Shown one piece after another: positions 25,060 to 37,607 of a DNA stretch of 64,000 bases. This DNA comes from Apiotrichum sp. Y4204 (taxonomy: Eukaryota > Basidiomycota > Tremellomycetes > Trichosporonales > Trichosporonaceae). Each line of letters begins with the position of its first letter. Position 1 is the first letter of the stretch. The stretch lies in the NCBI GenBank assembly GCA_025531455.1, contig JAMYHL010000002.1:248001-312000 (forward strand), in the 5' to 3' direction. The notes beneath the pieces were generated by a model that worked only from the letters and a program-made list of their open reading frames with translations, searched no databases and had not been told where the DNA came from. The position numbers and the translations under genes are program-made.

Positions 25060-27363
25060 CTACTGTGCGCTTTCGCGCTGGCGGTGGGCCTTGATGCTGC
25101 GCAGCTCCTCGAGACGCGCCTTGAGCCGCGGCACCTCGAGGAGGCGGTGTTCAAGCTCCTGCTTCTCCTCCTGGAGCGCGAGGCGGCGCTCGGCGTCCAG
25201 CTCGGTGAAGACGTACCCGCCCATGCCGTCGTACTGCAGCACCATGCTGTGGTACTTCCACAGCGACGGGCGGTGCGATACGGTCATCAGGGTGATGCCA
25301 AGATCTGGAGTGTCAGTAGGCTCCAAATTTAGTACCCACCAGTTGCACGCTCGTAAAAGACCTTTTCAATCTCGAGCGTGACGGCGCTCGTCGACTCGTC
25401 GAGGATGGCATACTTTGGCTTGTGGTAGAAGAGGCGCGCCATGGCGATACGCTGCTTGTCTCCGCCAGAGAGCGCGTCACGCCACTCGCGGACCGTCTCC
25501 CACCCGCCCTCGCGCTCGACAATGTGGTCCATGTCGACAATCTTGAGCATGGCGAGCAGGTCGGAATCCGTCACGTGCTTGGCGAGCATGTCGGCGTGCG
25601 AGTCGGGGTAAATGACCTGGTCGCGCAGCGTGCCGCGGCAGAGGTACGGGCGCTGCGGGATGTATGTAAACTCGCTCTCGCGTGGCTTGTACACTGTTCC
25701 GCCGTAGACGGGCCAGAGACCGCCGAGGATTCGGAAGAGGGACGACTTGCCGCATCCGTTCGGGCCGACAACGAGGAGATGCTTTCCCGGCTCAACGTTG
25801 AAGCTCATCGACTTGATGAGCACGTCGCCGTTGGGAGATATAAGTGGGACCTGGTCGAAGCGGATCTCGTCCGACTCGACAATCTTGCCGCGGCCCTTGA
25901 GCAGACGCGCGTTCTCTTCAGTGCTTGCGCTCGAGACGAGCTTTTTGTGGTACACGCCGTTCTTGACGTCGTCCATTGCGTTGAGCAGGTCGGCCACGCG
26001 GGACGTGTACCCTGCGAGCTCGGACAGCTCCTTGTAGCTGTACATGACGCGGCCGAACGCGTCCGAGGAAGAGACGAGCAAGCGGCGGTTGGTGACAAAG
26101 CCTGCCGTTAGAGAGGTATACAAAGGTTTACTCACCCTCTGTGCGGCTTCCGAGGTCGCCGGATCCAACACCAAGGCGGTCACCGAGGAAGACCGGGATG
26201 GCACACACAATGAGGCCAAAGCTACCCCACGCCCACTTGATGATACCCTCCTCGGCCATGCCGTGCCACACGCGGGTGCCGAGCACGCGGTTAATGTGCT
26301 TTACGAGGGCAAAGTATCCGCGCTCAATGACATTCTTCTCGTACTCTTCGCCGTGGTAGAATGCAATCTCCTCGGCATTCTCCAGCAGGCGCGAGTGGGT
26401 AAAGCGCAGCTCGCCCTCGAGCGTCGCTTCGTGCGCGGCATACTCGCCAAACGGCGGGGTAACCGCCTTGAGCACGCACGCGGAGGCTTGAACAAGGACA
26501 GTCAGGAGGATAAGACCCTCCGCGCCGACGTTGCGCGACAGCTGGTAGTTGTAGAGAATGACGTCGAGGACAGGCTTGGCGAGCGAAGAGTAGATTTCCG
26601 CCAGCTTGGTGCTAAACTGCTGCACGTCGACGGTAATGTACTGGTCGGCATTCTTGATGCGGTCATCAAGGTTTGCGAGCTTGTAGTAGAGCTTGATGTC
26701 CTCGCCGTCCTCGCCCGCCGTCGTGAGATACTCTGTAAGAATGTGTTTCGAGAGTCTGCGTCAGAAGCACCCGCGGCATCACACCCACCTGGAGCGGTAG
26801 CACAGTGCGAGCTCGTTCTGTAGATACACAATCATCGAGTTTGTAAATGTCGCCGGGATGGCAATGGCGCAGAAGCGCGCAATGTTGATGAGGAACTGGC
26901 GCCACTGGCCCGTGACCATGGACGAGACGATTCTGGCATCAGAATAACAATTCCACCTCCCCACGTACCGTCCATCGAGGTCCGCAACGTATAAAGAAAG
27001 AGCGGTGCGCGCGATGAGGAAGCAGGTATGGAGGGCGAGCATGCCGCTCTCGCGCGAGCGCACGCCGGGGATGACGATACGGAGCAGACGCTTGAGGTTC
27101 TGCTGGAAGACCGGATCAGACACACTCGCCTTGGAGGCCTTGCGCGCATGCCGCCGCCGGCGCTTGCTGCTGCCAATCTCGGGCCCGGGCTTGTTGTTTT
27201 GCCCCAGGAGATTGCCCGCCGCAGCATAGATGCAGTACACGACAAAGCTGGCTGTCAGACCACGCTGGATACCTGCCCGGTGCCGCATGTATGTTTCTAG
27301 TGCGCCGCGCAGGCGCGCGCGGACCTGGAGCTGGCCCGCAGGACGGGACAGCACCGTCGACAT
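25060..27363 (-). CDS. PXA2: Peroxisomal ABCD half-transporter (Pxa1/Pxa2 type)
   Basis: Five exons (27363-26969, 26932-26789, 26755-26136, 26101-25340, 25304-25060), 721 residues. ABCD half-transporters pair up to import very-long-chain acyl-CoA into peroxisomes for beta-oxidation. Seen here: the ADLDGRIV and [14 protein letters not shown] motifs, the EAA-like loop motif [14 protein letters not shown], Walker [10 protein letters not shown] (about residue 498), signature [13 protein letters not shown] (about 597), Walker B YAILDEST, and the switch histidine in MTVSHRP. The four introns are 36, 33, 34 and 35 nt; all are needed for the conserved reading frame. Assignment to Pxa2 rather than Pxa1 is uncertain. 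An in-frame ATG further upstream is rejected because it lies in the leader. Confidence 0.9.
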
Positions 27364-27888
27364 TGTGATGAAAGTGGTTGGTGGTGGAGAGAGAATGAGA
27401 GATGAGGAAGGGCTCCGCAAAGAAGGTGGTTGTCTTTGCGTGGGTCGACAGGCAAAAGGTCGATGGCAACGGGCTGCATGCGGCTCTGACGATCATCTCC
27501 GCATCCAACTTGCGCGTCATTGCCGGCCATGTGCCACCCGATTTTCAACCATGGACGCGCCGTGGAGTCCCAATATGCATTTGCGCGCGATCTGCGCCAT
27601 GCATTCCAGAAAGCCACAACAACGTCCACGACTCCTTAGCGCAATGCTTAATCCATCACCACGAGTCCATCACTGGTCTACTGTATCACTGCATATGCTT
27701 TTGGTTGTACAAAACCCCATCTCAACCGGTACTTGTACAAAGTACTGGAACTGGGTGCGAGCGGTGTTCCACCGCGCGAGTCAGCCGCATTTTGGCGCGC
27801 CGCATATCCGAGAGCGCCGTCTCGGCAGCCGCCAATAGCTACCTCCCTCTCACAGCCTGCTCCGACTCACGCCCGCCCGCTCATCATC
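27364..27888. promoter_or_regulatory. Promoter region of ABCD transporter, downstream of ERG10
   Basis: Both neighbours read leftward. The stretch holds the ERG10 3' end and the transporter promoter; no coding exon was recognised. Confidence 0.45.
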
Positions 27889-29597
<1,709 letters not shown>

Positions 29598-30413
29598 TGG
29601 GAAAAGGAGATCCAAGGGGAATGTAGCAGTTCACTCAGAGCACAGTGGGGGACGGCGTGGAGGGCGCGTCTGTCGTACGATTTGGTGGGGAGAGGCGGCG
29701 TGTCAGGGAAACCTGGACTTGAGCGGTGGGATTTTTCTTTTCCGAGACGGAGGCGAGGCCGGCACGAATGGTCTGAGAAGAGGATGAGATGGGGAGAGAC
29801 GAGGTGAGAGTCGTGAGCTCGGGGGAGATATAGAGACTTTGAGGTGTCCAGGGAGGGTCCCGGGGCAGACGGTCTCTGTGGTGCTCTGCTTCTGGTTGTT
29901 GCTGTTTTCTGTGCCGAGGCCCGAAGCACCCCACATTCTTTGCGGCTCTTGCCCCGCTGGGCCCACTCCGCTTCTCTGCAGGTGCACAGGTGCTCCAGTC
30001 TGCGGCACGGAGCACACATCCTGTTGCCCCTTCATAACACCGTCTAAGCCCCGATGGCCATGATGTGTATGGGCCAGTAGCAAGACAATGATGGTGACGC
30101 CGTGATGCTTGATCCGTGTGCCCCGCCTACACGCGCGGCTAGGTCGCCCGCCTCGCCTATTTGCACAAGTGCTTGGGCATCTGGGTCTCCCAGCAACTCC
30201 CTTTTTTTTCCTCCTGTTCGGTGCGAAAAGAGCCGAAGGAGCCTCCACCGGCATGTCCCAACCGAAGCATATCAGCACACCCGGCGGATGCAACTTGGAG
30301 ACTGTTCCAACTCTGTAATCCTAGTGTAATATGCATCGAGCGGTGGGGGGTATAAAGTACAGCAATGGGCACAGGATAGAGCATGAATGCACGCCAAATA
30401 GAGCCTACAAGGC
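29598..30413. promoter_or_regulatory. ERG10 promoter and leader; GGC1 3' side
   Basis: CT-rich on the minus strand between about 29600 and 29820, as expected for a leader of ERG10 that extends past the upstream exon. Nothing coding was recognised between there and the GGC1 stop. Confidence 0.45.
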
Positions 30414-31719
30414 TTAGACGTACTTGCCAAAGAAGGGGATAAGCGACTGGGCAAGCGTGTACGAGAAGACAAGCTTGGGGCCAACAACGAGGATCTGCGG
30501 GTCAGCAACTGTGCATTCAGGATCGAGTGCGGGGATGTGGGGCAGCTCTAGATTGCACACCGGTTCGCCAAGCCAAAAAGTCTACAGCAAGACATGGCCG
30601 CCGCGCCGCCGCGATAAACGCCGCGCACGAGGCCCTGTCAGGCTTTCAGATAGGAATAAGAGCAAGTCATATCAATCCAACCTGGATAAGATGTTCTTGT
30701 TCATTCCCCTGCACGTCTGTGCTTTGTCTGTGCTCCGTCCACTCACCTTGGGAGTAAGACCCTTGAAGAACGAGCCGAGACCCTCGGTGCGAACCATCTC
30801 GCGGATGACGGCGGTACCCGAGACGTTGGTGTTAAAGTTGGCGTTCTGGATACGGGTCTTGACGACGTCGAGGGGAGCGGCAACGGTGATGGACGCGACG
30901 GCACCGGCAATCGAGGCGACAAAGTCTGGGGTGAGATATTACTCCAGCATTCGCACCTACTCTGCATCCAGGTGGCCTTGGAGTAGTCCTCAAGGCGGAA
31001 GAGGTACTCCTTGGTTACAGCCGAACCACCGAAGAGCTGCCATCAGATTACATCTTGCTTTGCGTACTCACAGCAAACGAGCCGGGAGCGTTGCGGGCCA
31101 TAGTCCAGCCCCAGCCGCGGTAGAGCGACCCGATACCCTCCTCGGTGATGAGCTTGACGAGACCACGGCCCTTGATAGAGTCCGGGTTGGTCTGCATCTT
31201 GATCTTGAGGACATCGAGGGGAAGGAGGACAACCTCACCAATACCAGTGAGCCTTGATGTCAGTAGTGCACACACTCCATCACGCACGATCCGGCAGTGG
31301 CGTGCATGAGCATACCGCCCGTCTTCTTGCCGAAGGTGCTGCGGAACCAGTCGCCGCCGTTCGAGTCGATCAGGTCACGGAAGTAGGGCTGGCCGCCAAA
31401 CTTGTAAACACGCTGGGCAATCTTGTAACCCGCAGCGTAGCCAAGACCGGGGAAGAGGGAGAGGAACTTGCGGCCAAAGCTGGCGTCCGCGGCGCTCTTG
31501 AAGATGATCTGGTTGAGGGTGCCCGCCGAGACCTTGCCGCGGTTGGACATGAGACGCTTGGCGACGGTGTCGACCGGGTGGAAGACCATGAGCTCGGCGA
31601 TACCTGGTGTGAGATGGGCGCCGATCGCGATCGCCACCTCATCGCCACTCACCCGAAGTACCAGAGCCGAGAATACGGGCGGTGCCGCTCTCACGCTTAA
31701 AGTCGCCAGAGGGAGACAT
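30414..31719 (-). CDS. GGC1: Mitochondrial GTP/GDP carrier
   Basis: Six exons (31719-31653, 31603-31288, 31252-31072, 31036-30961, 30925-30747, 30494-30414), 299 residues, the normal size. Three mitochondrial-carrier repeats are visible through their signature motifs HPVDTVAKR, LPLDVLKIK and APLDVVKTR. The segments FPGLGYAAGYKIAQRVYKFG and GWGWTMARNAPGSFALFGG are characteristic of Ggc1 rather than other carriers. It exchanges mitochondrial GDP for cytosolic GTP across the inner membrane, supporting mitochondrial nucleic acid and protein synthesis. Introns 2, 3 and 4 are each 35 nt, while the last is 252 nt. The gene reads toward ERG10 on the same strand. Confidence 0.93.
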
Positions 31720-32735
31720 TATGGATGTGTGTTGAAAGGGGAATATGTGCCGTGCTATCCGTTCCTGCTAGACCACCGATGCGATACGCGCCAAAGCTCT
31801 AGGATTTTAGTAAGTATGCAAGAAAAAGCGGGCTGGGTGCCGTTTCCTTTGCTTATACTGTTTTTTGTCTAGGTATTTTTTTCGGGATGCAGAAAAAAAG
31901 AGAAGAGATGATGATAGGGGCCCAGGGGCGTGAGATAGCGAGCAGCAGCCACTGGTTGGTGGGCGGACAGCGCAGGGCATCGCGCGCGGAGAGGGCACGG
32001 CAGGCGCGGCAGGAGGTGCGGGCGAGCTGCACGCCCAGGATTCCTGGCTCTATCACGGGTAGAGTCGCACCCCGGCAACAGCTCCTTTACGCCCTGGACC
32101 GGACTTTTCCCAACCAGCCAAAGGGGGCTGCGCCCGCAAGACTGGGCTCTGTATTGTCCGAACGCATGATGCTCTCAACATCGCCGTATTTATGGAACCC
32201 CATTGTACATCGTGCATTGCTTTGCGCTCATGTTGTGGTATCGTTGTCGCTGTTTCCTCGTGTTGTGGATTGGGGACAATGATCCAGATCTCGGCTTCGC
32301 TTGAGTCACACAGATAGCAGATAGGCCATGAACCACTAAGAATGAAGATCATTGATTTGCACGATCTGCATGAAAGTCGCGTGGCAGGATACTTCCGCCG
32401 CACGTTGTATACGCATGCTCTCTTCTCCGGGCGGACGCCACTGTCGGGATTTTCCGGCGTAACTGCCCCCGCCAGGACGGCTGTCTTCGGCCTGGGCGGG
32501 GGTTGTCCGATGGCCGCTGCTGGGAGCCGCGGGGGCAAATCTTAACTTGGGGGTGGGCCTTTTGCTTGGCTGGTTCCATTGGCTGGCAAGCTGGCTGGCA
32601 GCAACTCCGAAGGCCTCGCTTTGCGCAAGCCGACCCACCCACTCCCCAGCACCTCGCTCGCTGGCGCTCGCTGCTCGTCGACATCAACTCCCTCCTCACC
32701 ACTCTCGCCAACGAACACTACCACCACCTGCAAAA
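31720..32735. promoter_or_regulatory. Divergent region between GGC1 and ATP17
   Basis: Both genes read outward and both products go to mitochondria. Leader-like CT/CACC-rich sequence precedes the ATP17 start (from about 32640). No coding exon recognised in the middle. Confidence 0.5.
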
Positions 32736-33988
32736 ATGTTCGCCACCGCCGCGCGCCAGTCCCTCAAGGGCCTCATCCCCCCCAAGATCGCCACCCCCGG
32801 TGCCGTCGTGCGTACCGCTTCGCGCTTCGCTTGCGCCCCCAGGTTCCATTCCCCCCGCTAACCCCAGTCCTCGGGCGCGACCTCGGTCCGTACCCAGCAG
32901 GTCATCGACTTCTACTCGAAGCTCCCCAAGGGCCCCATCCCCGCTTCCGAGCAGGTTGGCGGTCTCCGCGGCAAGTTCTTCGAGGGCAAGAACGCCTCCG
33001 GGTGAGTTTTGTTTATTGTGGTGTGGAGTTGGATTGGAGTTGGAGTATCAGCAAGGAATCGCCGACTTTGTCTTTCAACAACAAACACAAACGCGCGCGC
33101 GAGTCTGGACCGGCTATCGATTGTATCGTGGAAATCGACAGGGCGCGACGGGAAAAGGACGGGGAGCGAGGAGGCGGAGAATCAAGAGTCGGGAGCCAAG
33201 AGACAAGGAGCTCCGATCGCGGTTTGGCAGGCCTTTGAAACCTCCGGTTTCGAACGGCCGACTGCCGTTCTGCATTGAAGGGGGATCTCGAAAAGAGGGC
33301 TCCTACATGAGGAACACCTTTCGTCGAGATGCCTTCGGTTCGAGAGGACTTCCGTTCCGAAGGTGTCTCGGTTTGAAAGACCTCCTGTCGCGAACAATCT
33401 CCTTTGACTTCACATTCCTGCGACGCGCATTGGCATCGCGCAGCACATCGGCATGGGCGCATCGATAGCGCATAGCACTGTCACCATGTCCGGAGCTCCG
33501 ACTCACCATGCCGTTGGGGCGTACTCGCCGATCACACCGATAACGCCTGACTTCCTACTCGGCAGCTTCTTTTGTTCTCCCCATGTTCGCCTCTTGGCCC
33601 CCTCTTCTTCTCTCCCTCCCGACTCCTCCCTACCCGCTGCGACTCAGGACGTATGCTATCCTCGCTAAATTCAACCAAGGTCCCCGCCGACTCAAGAGTG
33701 CTCGTCCAATCCGCCAACCGCCGATCGCGAAGCCATCTCCAAATGACTCCATCCCAAAAAGCCCTTGCACTCCAACTCCCTGCGACACTCCAACTTCACG
33801 CTACACTCCTTCCACCCTCCCCCAGCCTTTGCTAACGTTCTCAGCAAGCCGCTGCTCGCTGTCATTGGTGGTGTGAGTTTTACAGAAATGACATCTGGTA
33901 GTCGATGGTGTAGCTGACATCCTAGCTTTTCCTCATGGGCTATGTTATAGATTATCAAATGCACCTCAAGCACCACAAGGGCCACTAA
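32736..33988 (+). CDS. ATP17: Mitochondrial F1Fo ATP synthase subunit f
   Basis: Four exons (32736-32807, 32868-33001, 33845-33872, 33926-33988) encode 98 residues. Subunit f is a small single-pass subunit of the Fo sector. Support: a presequence-like start rich in Ala/Arg/Lys, LIPPKIATPG, DFYSKLPKGPIPA, KFFEGKNASGKPL and a C-terminal membrane helix ending YQMHLKHHKGH, the order and spacing known for Atp17. The second intron is 843 nt, by far the longest in the window, and separates the soluble part from a 28-nt exon; its donor and acceptor (GTGAGT, CTAACGTTCTCAG) are good and it is phase-consistent (GG|C). Subunit g is encoded about 7 kb away. Confidence 0.88.
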
Positions 33989-34508
33989 ACGGTCCCGGAG
34001 CTCGAGAATGCATGAGAATAACAAGTTGGTCGGATTGCAGACGAGAAACGGTGGTGGTTGTGGAATGTGGCAGTGTGGCAGTGTGGCGGATTCGAGTGTG
34101 GCGGATCGGCAGTGTGGCGCATAATTCGGTGGCACACGAATTTTGGGGGTGTCGGGGGCGCTGGATTCGTTCTGAACTGCAGGAAGAACGAAGAGGAGAG
34201 GAGGATGACTGCAAGTGGAAGAGAGCGCGGAAAGCCAAGATTTGTCGACTGATGAACAACAACTGACCCGTGCAAGTACGCAAAAGATGTGTGCCTTCAC
34301 AGAATTCGGAATTGGCGACACAGCTTGACTTCTTTGTTTGTTCGGGAGACGCGGACCGCAGCCAAAGTGGACGAAACAAAGAAAAGACATCATCATCGCG
34401 CTAATCTACATATACTATCTCACTATCGTATGTGGTCGCAGCCTGCTGCTCTGCACTCTTGTCGATTCGCGAGTCGCCTTCTCGCACTTGAAAACTCTTG
34501 GCCACGCC
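33989..34508. other. Convergent intergenic region
   Basis: Contains short GTGTGGCGGAT/GCAGTGTGGC repeats around 34063-34125; no gene recognised. Confidence 0.4.
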
Positions 34509-35475
34509 TCACGGATCGATCTCGCCCTCCTCGAGCTCATACTCCCCGTCGGCATCGGAGCTCGTCTCGGACGCGGCAGCAATACCGGTGGCAACACCAG
34601 AGGGAGCGTCCTTGGGGGCATCAGAGGGAGCGTCCGTTGCATCACCGGAGAGAACGTCCGTGGCATCACCGGAGGCACCCTTCGTGGCAGCATCCATGGC
34701 AACATCAGAGGGAACGTCCGTGGCAGCACCAGTGGCAGCATCAGTGGCAACATCAGAGGCAACACCGGTGGCAACATCCGAGCCAGCACCTGCGACCGTG
34801 TGGCGCACATGCTGCACAGCATCACCGGCGCCAGCCAGCACGTTGAGCGCGTCCCCAACGACGCCGTGCGCGCCTGCCACGGCCGTGGCGTTCCTGACGG
34901 CCGCAGCGCGGAACTCTCCCATGTACACGCCCATCGCCATCGCGATGCAGTGGATGAGCTGGCACTCGCACAACTACCATCAGTACTAACCAATAACTCG
35001 ACTCACCCTCGCGAGACGGTGGATCTCTGGCGTCCAGCCGGGAAGCGCGCGCAGTGCGCTAATGGTGTCCACGAGGAAGGTGGCGATGCGATACCGTCCG
35101 ACAGCGTACAGATAGGCGTCACGGAACGCGTCGCGGCTCGGGCAAGGGCTGGGGGCGACACAGGCGTCAAAGTACTGGCTGTACGGCGTGAAGAGATTCA
35201 AAAGTGCGGCCTGGTACCGGTCCATCATTGCTGTGCGTTCGGCCTGCGCTTCGGGGCCGAGCGCGCGGGTCACTGCGCGCGTGAGTGCCGACCACGCATC
35301 GCGCATCAACTGGGGTTAGTGAGTTTGTAGCGGTAGTGCTCACGTCCTGCGCGGCGAGAAAGTCGCGGAGCGGGGGGCCGCCGACAGTGAGGGCGTCAGC
35401 TGGGAAGAGCTGGAGAACCTCGGCGAGGGGGAGCGAGGGATAAGCGGGGATGGGGTTGGGCTGCGGGTGGGACAT
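34509..35475 (-). CDS. Unknown protein with Ala/Asp/Thr repeat tail
   Basis: Three exons (35475-35344, 35309-35007, 34973-34509) give 299 residues. I recognise no family. The first ~190 residues look globular and helical (Ala/Leu/Arg-rich, AFRDAYLYAVGRYRIATFLVD). Roughly residues 195-280 are a degenerate repeat of (S/T)DVA(T/M)DAA-type units, and the C-terminus is acidic (ELEEGEIDP). No signal peptide. Both introns are very short (34 and 33 nt) with good signals, and a TATA box lies 61 bases upstream of the start, which supports it as a real, probably regulated gene. Confidence 0.65.
34570..34790 (-). repeat. Degenerate in-frame 12-24 nt coding repeat
   Basis: Plus-strand reading shows many GGCAACAnCAGAGG/GGCAGCACC-type units in tandem, coding for the Ala/Asp/Thr tail of the gene on the minus strand. 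Copies are diverged, so the array looks old or under drift. Confidence 0.7.
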
Positions 35476-35535
35476 TGTGGACTTGGAGATGTTGGAGTGG
35501 TTAGGGAATGGGGGATGAGGGGACAAGAGTCACTG

Positions 35536-35543
35536 TTTATATA
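35536..35543 (-). promoter_or_regulatory. TATA box for the gene at 34509-35475
   Basis: TATATAAA on the minus strand, 61-68 bases upstream of the start codon, an ideal distance for a short leader. Confidence 0.6.
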
Positions 35544-36424
35544 CACTTTGCCTTTGTAGTGTTGGGATGGCCACACAGAATCGACCATGATCACTCGATT
35601 CATTCAATTGTTGCGAAGCGTGTATTGTGCTCGCCCCAGGGGCGAAAGAGATGTGTGTCCACAGCCCCGACAGTTTGCCTGTGCGCTGTGTTTGGAGTTG
35701 GGCAATTATCTGTTATTACACTATCATCAGTTATGAGTCCCTCATTCTCCGGCGCCACATCTTGATGAGTGTGTACATGCCACTCACAGACCTCTCATCA
35801 GGATGGTGCCCTGCGGTCGCAAACAGTGCTACGGTGATTACATACAGTCTACGCCCGATCAGAGAGGAGAACGACCTGCCTAGAGAAGCGCTGTCCCATC
35901 CCCTCGCTCTCGTCACAGGAGAAGGCAGATAGCTGCTGTCCTCAGCTCTCTGGTCTGATAGTTTTGCAGCATTACGGGTTCTGCTTGGTTTCCAGTAGTA
36001 CCATAGAAGGTAGATATTTTATTTGATTTATTATGACTTTTCGAAAATGGTCGCCTGATGGGTACAGTTTACAGTAAAGGATGAGGTGCTGTCTGGAGCA
36101 GTGGAACCAACGATATCGTTGCATGCACCATGTCGAAACCCTTACCTGTGAGGCCACCTACTCTGCCATGCAGCTGGTATCTGGCTCCAGAACCCCACCC
36201 CAGACGGACGGTACCTCGGAGCATCGCCTTGGTCTCCTCTCGCCCCCGATGTTGCAGCGCTCCGCGTCAAACGGAGGGGGACCAAGTGACAGAAACGCCG
36301 ACGCAAACGCCCTATGAGTGTCATCAGTCTCTGTGCATGCCGCCCCCCGAACACACTTGAATCCATCCCTACTGAAACCATGCTGCTCCACTGCTGGTAT
36401 CCGTCTCCAGCGGGTTGCCTATCG
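35544..36424. other. Intergenic region, accessory island
   Basis: No gene recognised. It precedes the degenerate gene-tail copy described next. Confidence 0.4.
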
Positions 36425-36491
36425 GGGTCGGGGACACCTGGGGCCATAGTTGTCGAGCTCCTTGTGGCCGTGCTTCAAAGCGAGCGGGACT
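36425..36491 (-). pseudogene. Degenerate copy of the 3' end of the adjacent gene
   Basis: Minus-strand translation gives LKHGHKELDNYGP, closely matching LELGHERLDNNGP near the C-terminus of the neighbouring gene (36492-37607). At the DNA level about 60 bases align (GGGGCCATNGTTGTCGAG, then GTGGCC). Only this tail fragment is recognisable. It is probably a remnant of a tandem paralogue or of a partial duplication. Confidence 0.5.
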
Positions 36492-37607
36492 TTATTCCCT
36501 AATGGACATCCCCCGCGTTTCTAAGTCCGGCCACTTGGGGCCATTGTTGTCGAGTCTCTCGTGGCCAAGTTCCAAAAGCCAAGGGAAGTAGTCATCATCC
36601 AAGAGATACTGAGCACCGTCGAGCTGTATTTCCTCGGCCCAGTCGAGATACGATTGTCCCTCTTGGCGAACATCCTCCACGCGGTCGCCGAACTCTTCGA
36701 GAGCTTCTCGAAACACGGTATCGTCGCGCAGGGCCTCGCGTGAAACGTGATACTCGCGCGCTTCCTCTGCGTCTAGAGCCGGCGTGCGAGCGCGTTCTGT
36801 ATCACGAGGAACAAGCTTTTTTCCACGGAGCTTCGCCACGAGCTCGTACTCTGTAACCGCGTCGTTGATGCCGCGCTCTCCCGCCAGAATTTGCTGTCGA
36901 ACCTCGGCAGCGTGATCTCTGTAGCCAGACGAACCCGCGTTCAGATTATCATAAAGATGATCAATGTGGCATTGTCGGTTCTCGTAAGAGATTTGGTTGA
37001 TCACCTTCGGGTCGCGTATTGGGAGTCCGTAATGGTAGAGGAACCAGAGGTTCCTCATGACACAATGAATACCGCCTCGTTTGGCGGCGCCGTCGGGATC
37101 CAGAAGGTAGGTGATGAGAGAGTTGGCGTACTCGCCGATCGTTGGGAAGACCCACATGTCGCTGTCGGACGGGAAACGCTTACTATGCGCGTCGACGCTG
37201 TATCCCCAATCCGAGTCGAGCATCAGGATGACAGTTTGTACCGCGATGGATGATCCACTTGTATGAGCGTCATAAGGGACCGGCGGAGAGAGCCGCCGCT
37301 GAGGAAGAGACGTTGGCTCAAAGTCCTCGAGACTGTGCATACCACGCCAAGGAACGCAGCTGTCCCCTCTGAACGCTATGGCATCTGGAGGTTCCTGGCG
37401 CGGAAGAATCCACCACCCGTACTTTTCCAGCTGTGCGACTGCCTCGTCGAAATCGCGAACGAGCAAGTAGTCGAAGATGACCGGCCCTTTCTGGAAGTAG
37501 GTGATGTGGTGTTCGGTTGCGCCGTCCAGCCAAGTCACACATGGGATGGACGCGGATTGAAGGATGACACGTGCCCGGTTGAGAGGATCAAAGTCGTTGA
37601 CGTCCAT
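36492..37607 (-). CDS. Lineage-specific protein, possibly nucleotidyltransferase-like fold
   Basis: Single exon, 371 residues, start chosen at GCCATGGAC. No family is recognised with certainty. The N-terminal part (ARVILQSASIPCVTWLDGA ... VIFDYLLVRDFDEAVAQLEKYGW) resembles fungal proteins with a nucleotidyltransferase-like fold, where a helix is followed by IPC.., a Gly turn and FD..LLV.D. The classic GG...DxD metal-binding signature is not intact, so it would be catalytically inactive if this reading is right. The middle has PTIGEYANSLITYLLDPDG; the C-terminal third is acidic and helical (EEAREYHVSREALRDD). It is divergent from the nucleotidyltransferase gene at 38353 and shares a 745-bp spacer with it. 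Confidence 0.6.
   Translation of the reverse strand: MDVNDFDPLNRARVILQSASIPCVTWLDGATEHHITYFQKGPVIFDYLLVRDFDEAVAQLEKYGWWILPRQEPPDAIAFRGDSCVPWRGMHSLEDFEPTSLPQRRLSPPVPYDAHTSGSSIAVQTVILMLDSDWGYSVDAHSKRFPSDSDMWVFPTIGEYANSLITYLLDPDGAAKRGGIHCVMRNLWFLYHYGLPIRDPKVINQISYENRQCHIDHLYDNLNAGSSGYRDHAAEVRQQILAGERGINDAVTEYELVAKLRGKKLVPRDTERARTPALDAEEAREYHVSREALRDDTVFREALEEFGDRVEDVRQEGQSYLDWAEEIQLDGAQYLLDDDYFPWLLELGHERLDNNGPKWPDLETRGMSIRE

Noticed and set aside
26933..26968. Retention of the first ABCD transporter intron (36 nt, multiple of three, no stop)
   Set aside because: Retention would insert 12 residues into the conserved DLDGRIV motif; the splice signals are good, so it is treated as an intron.
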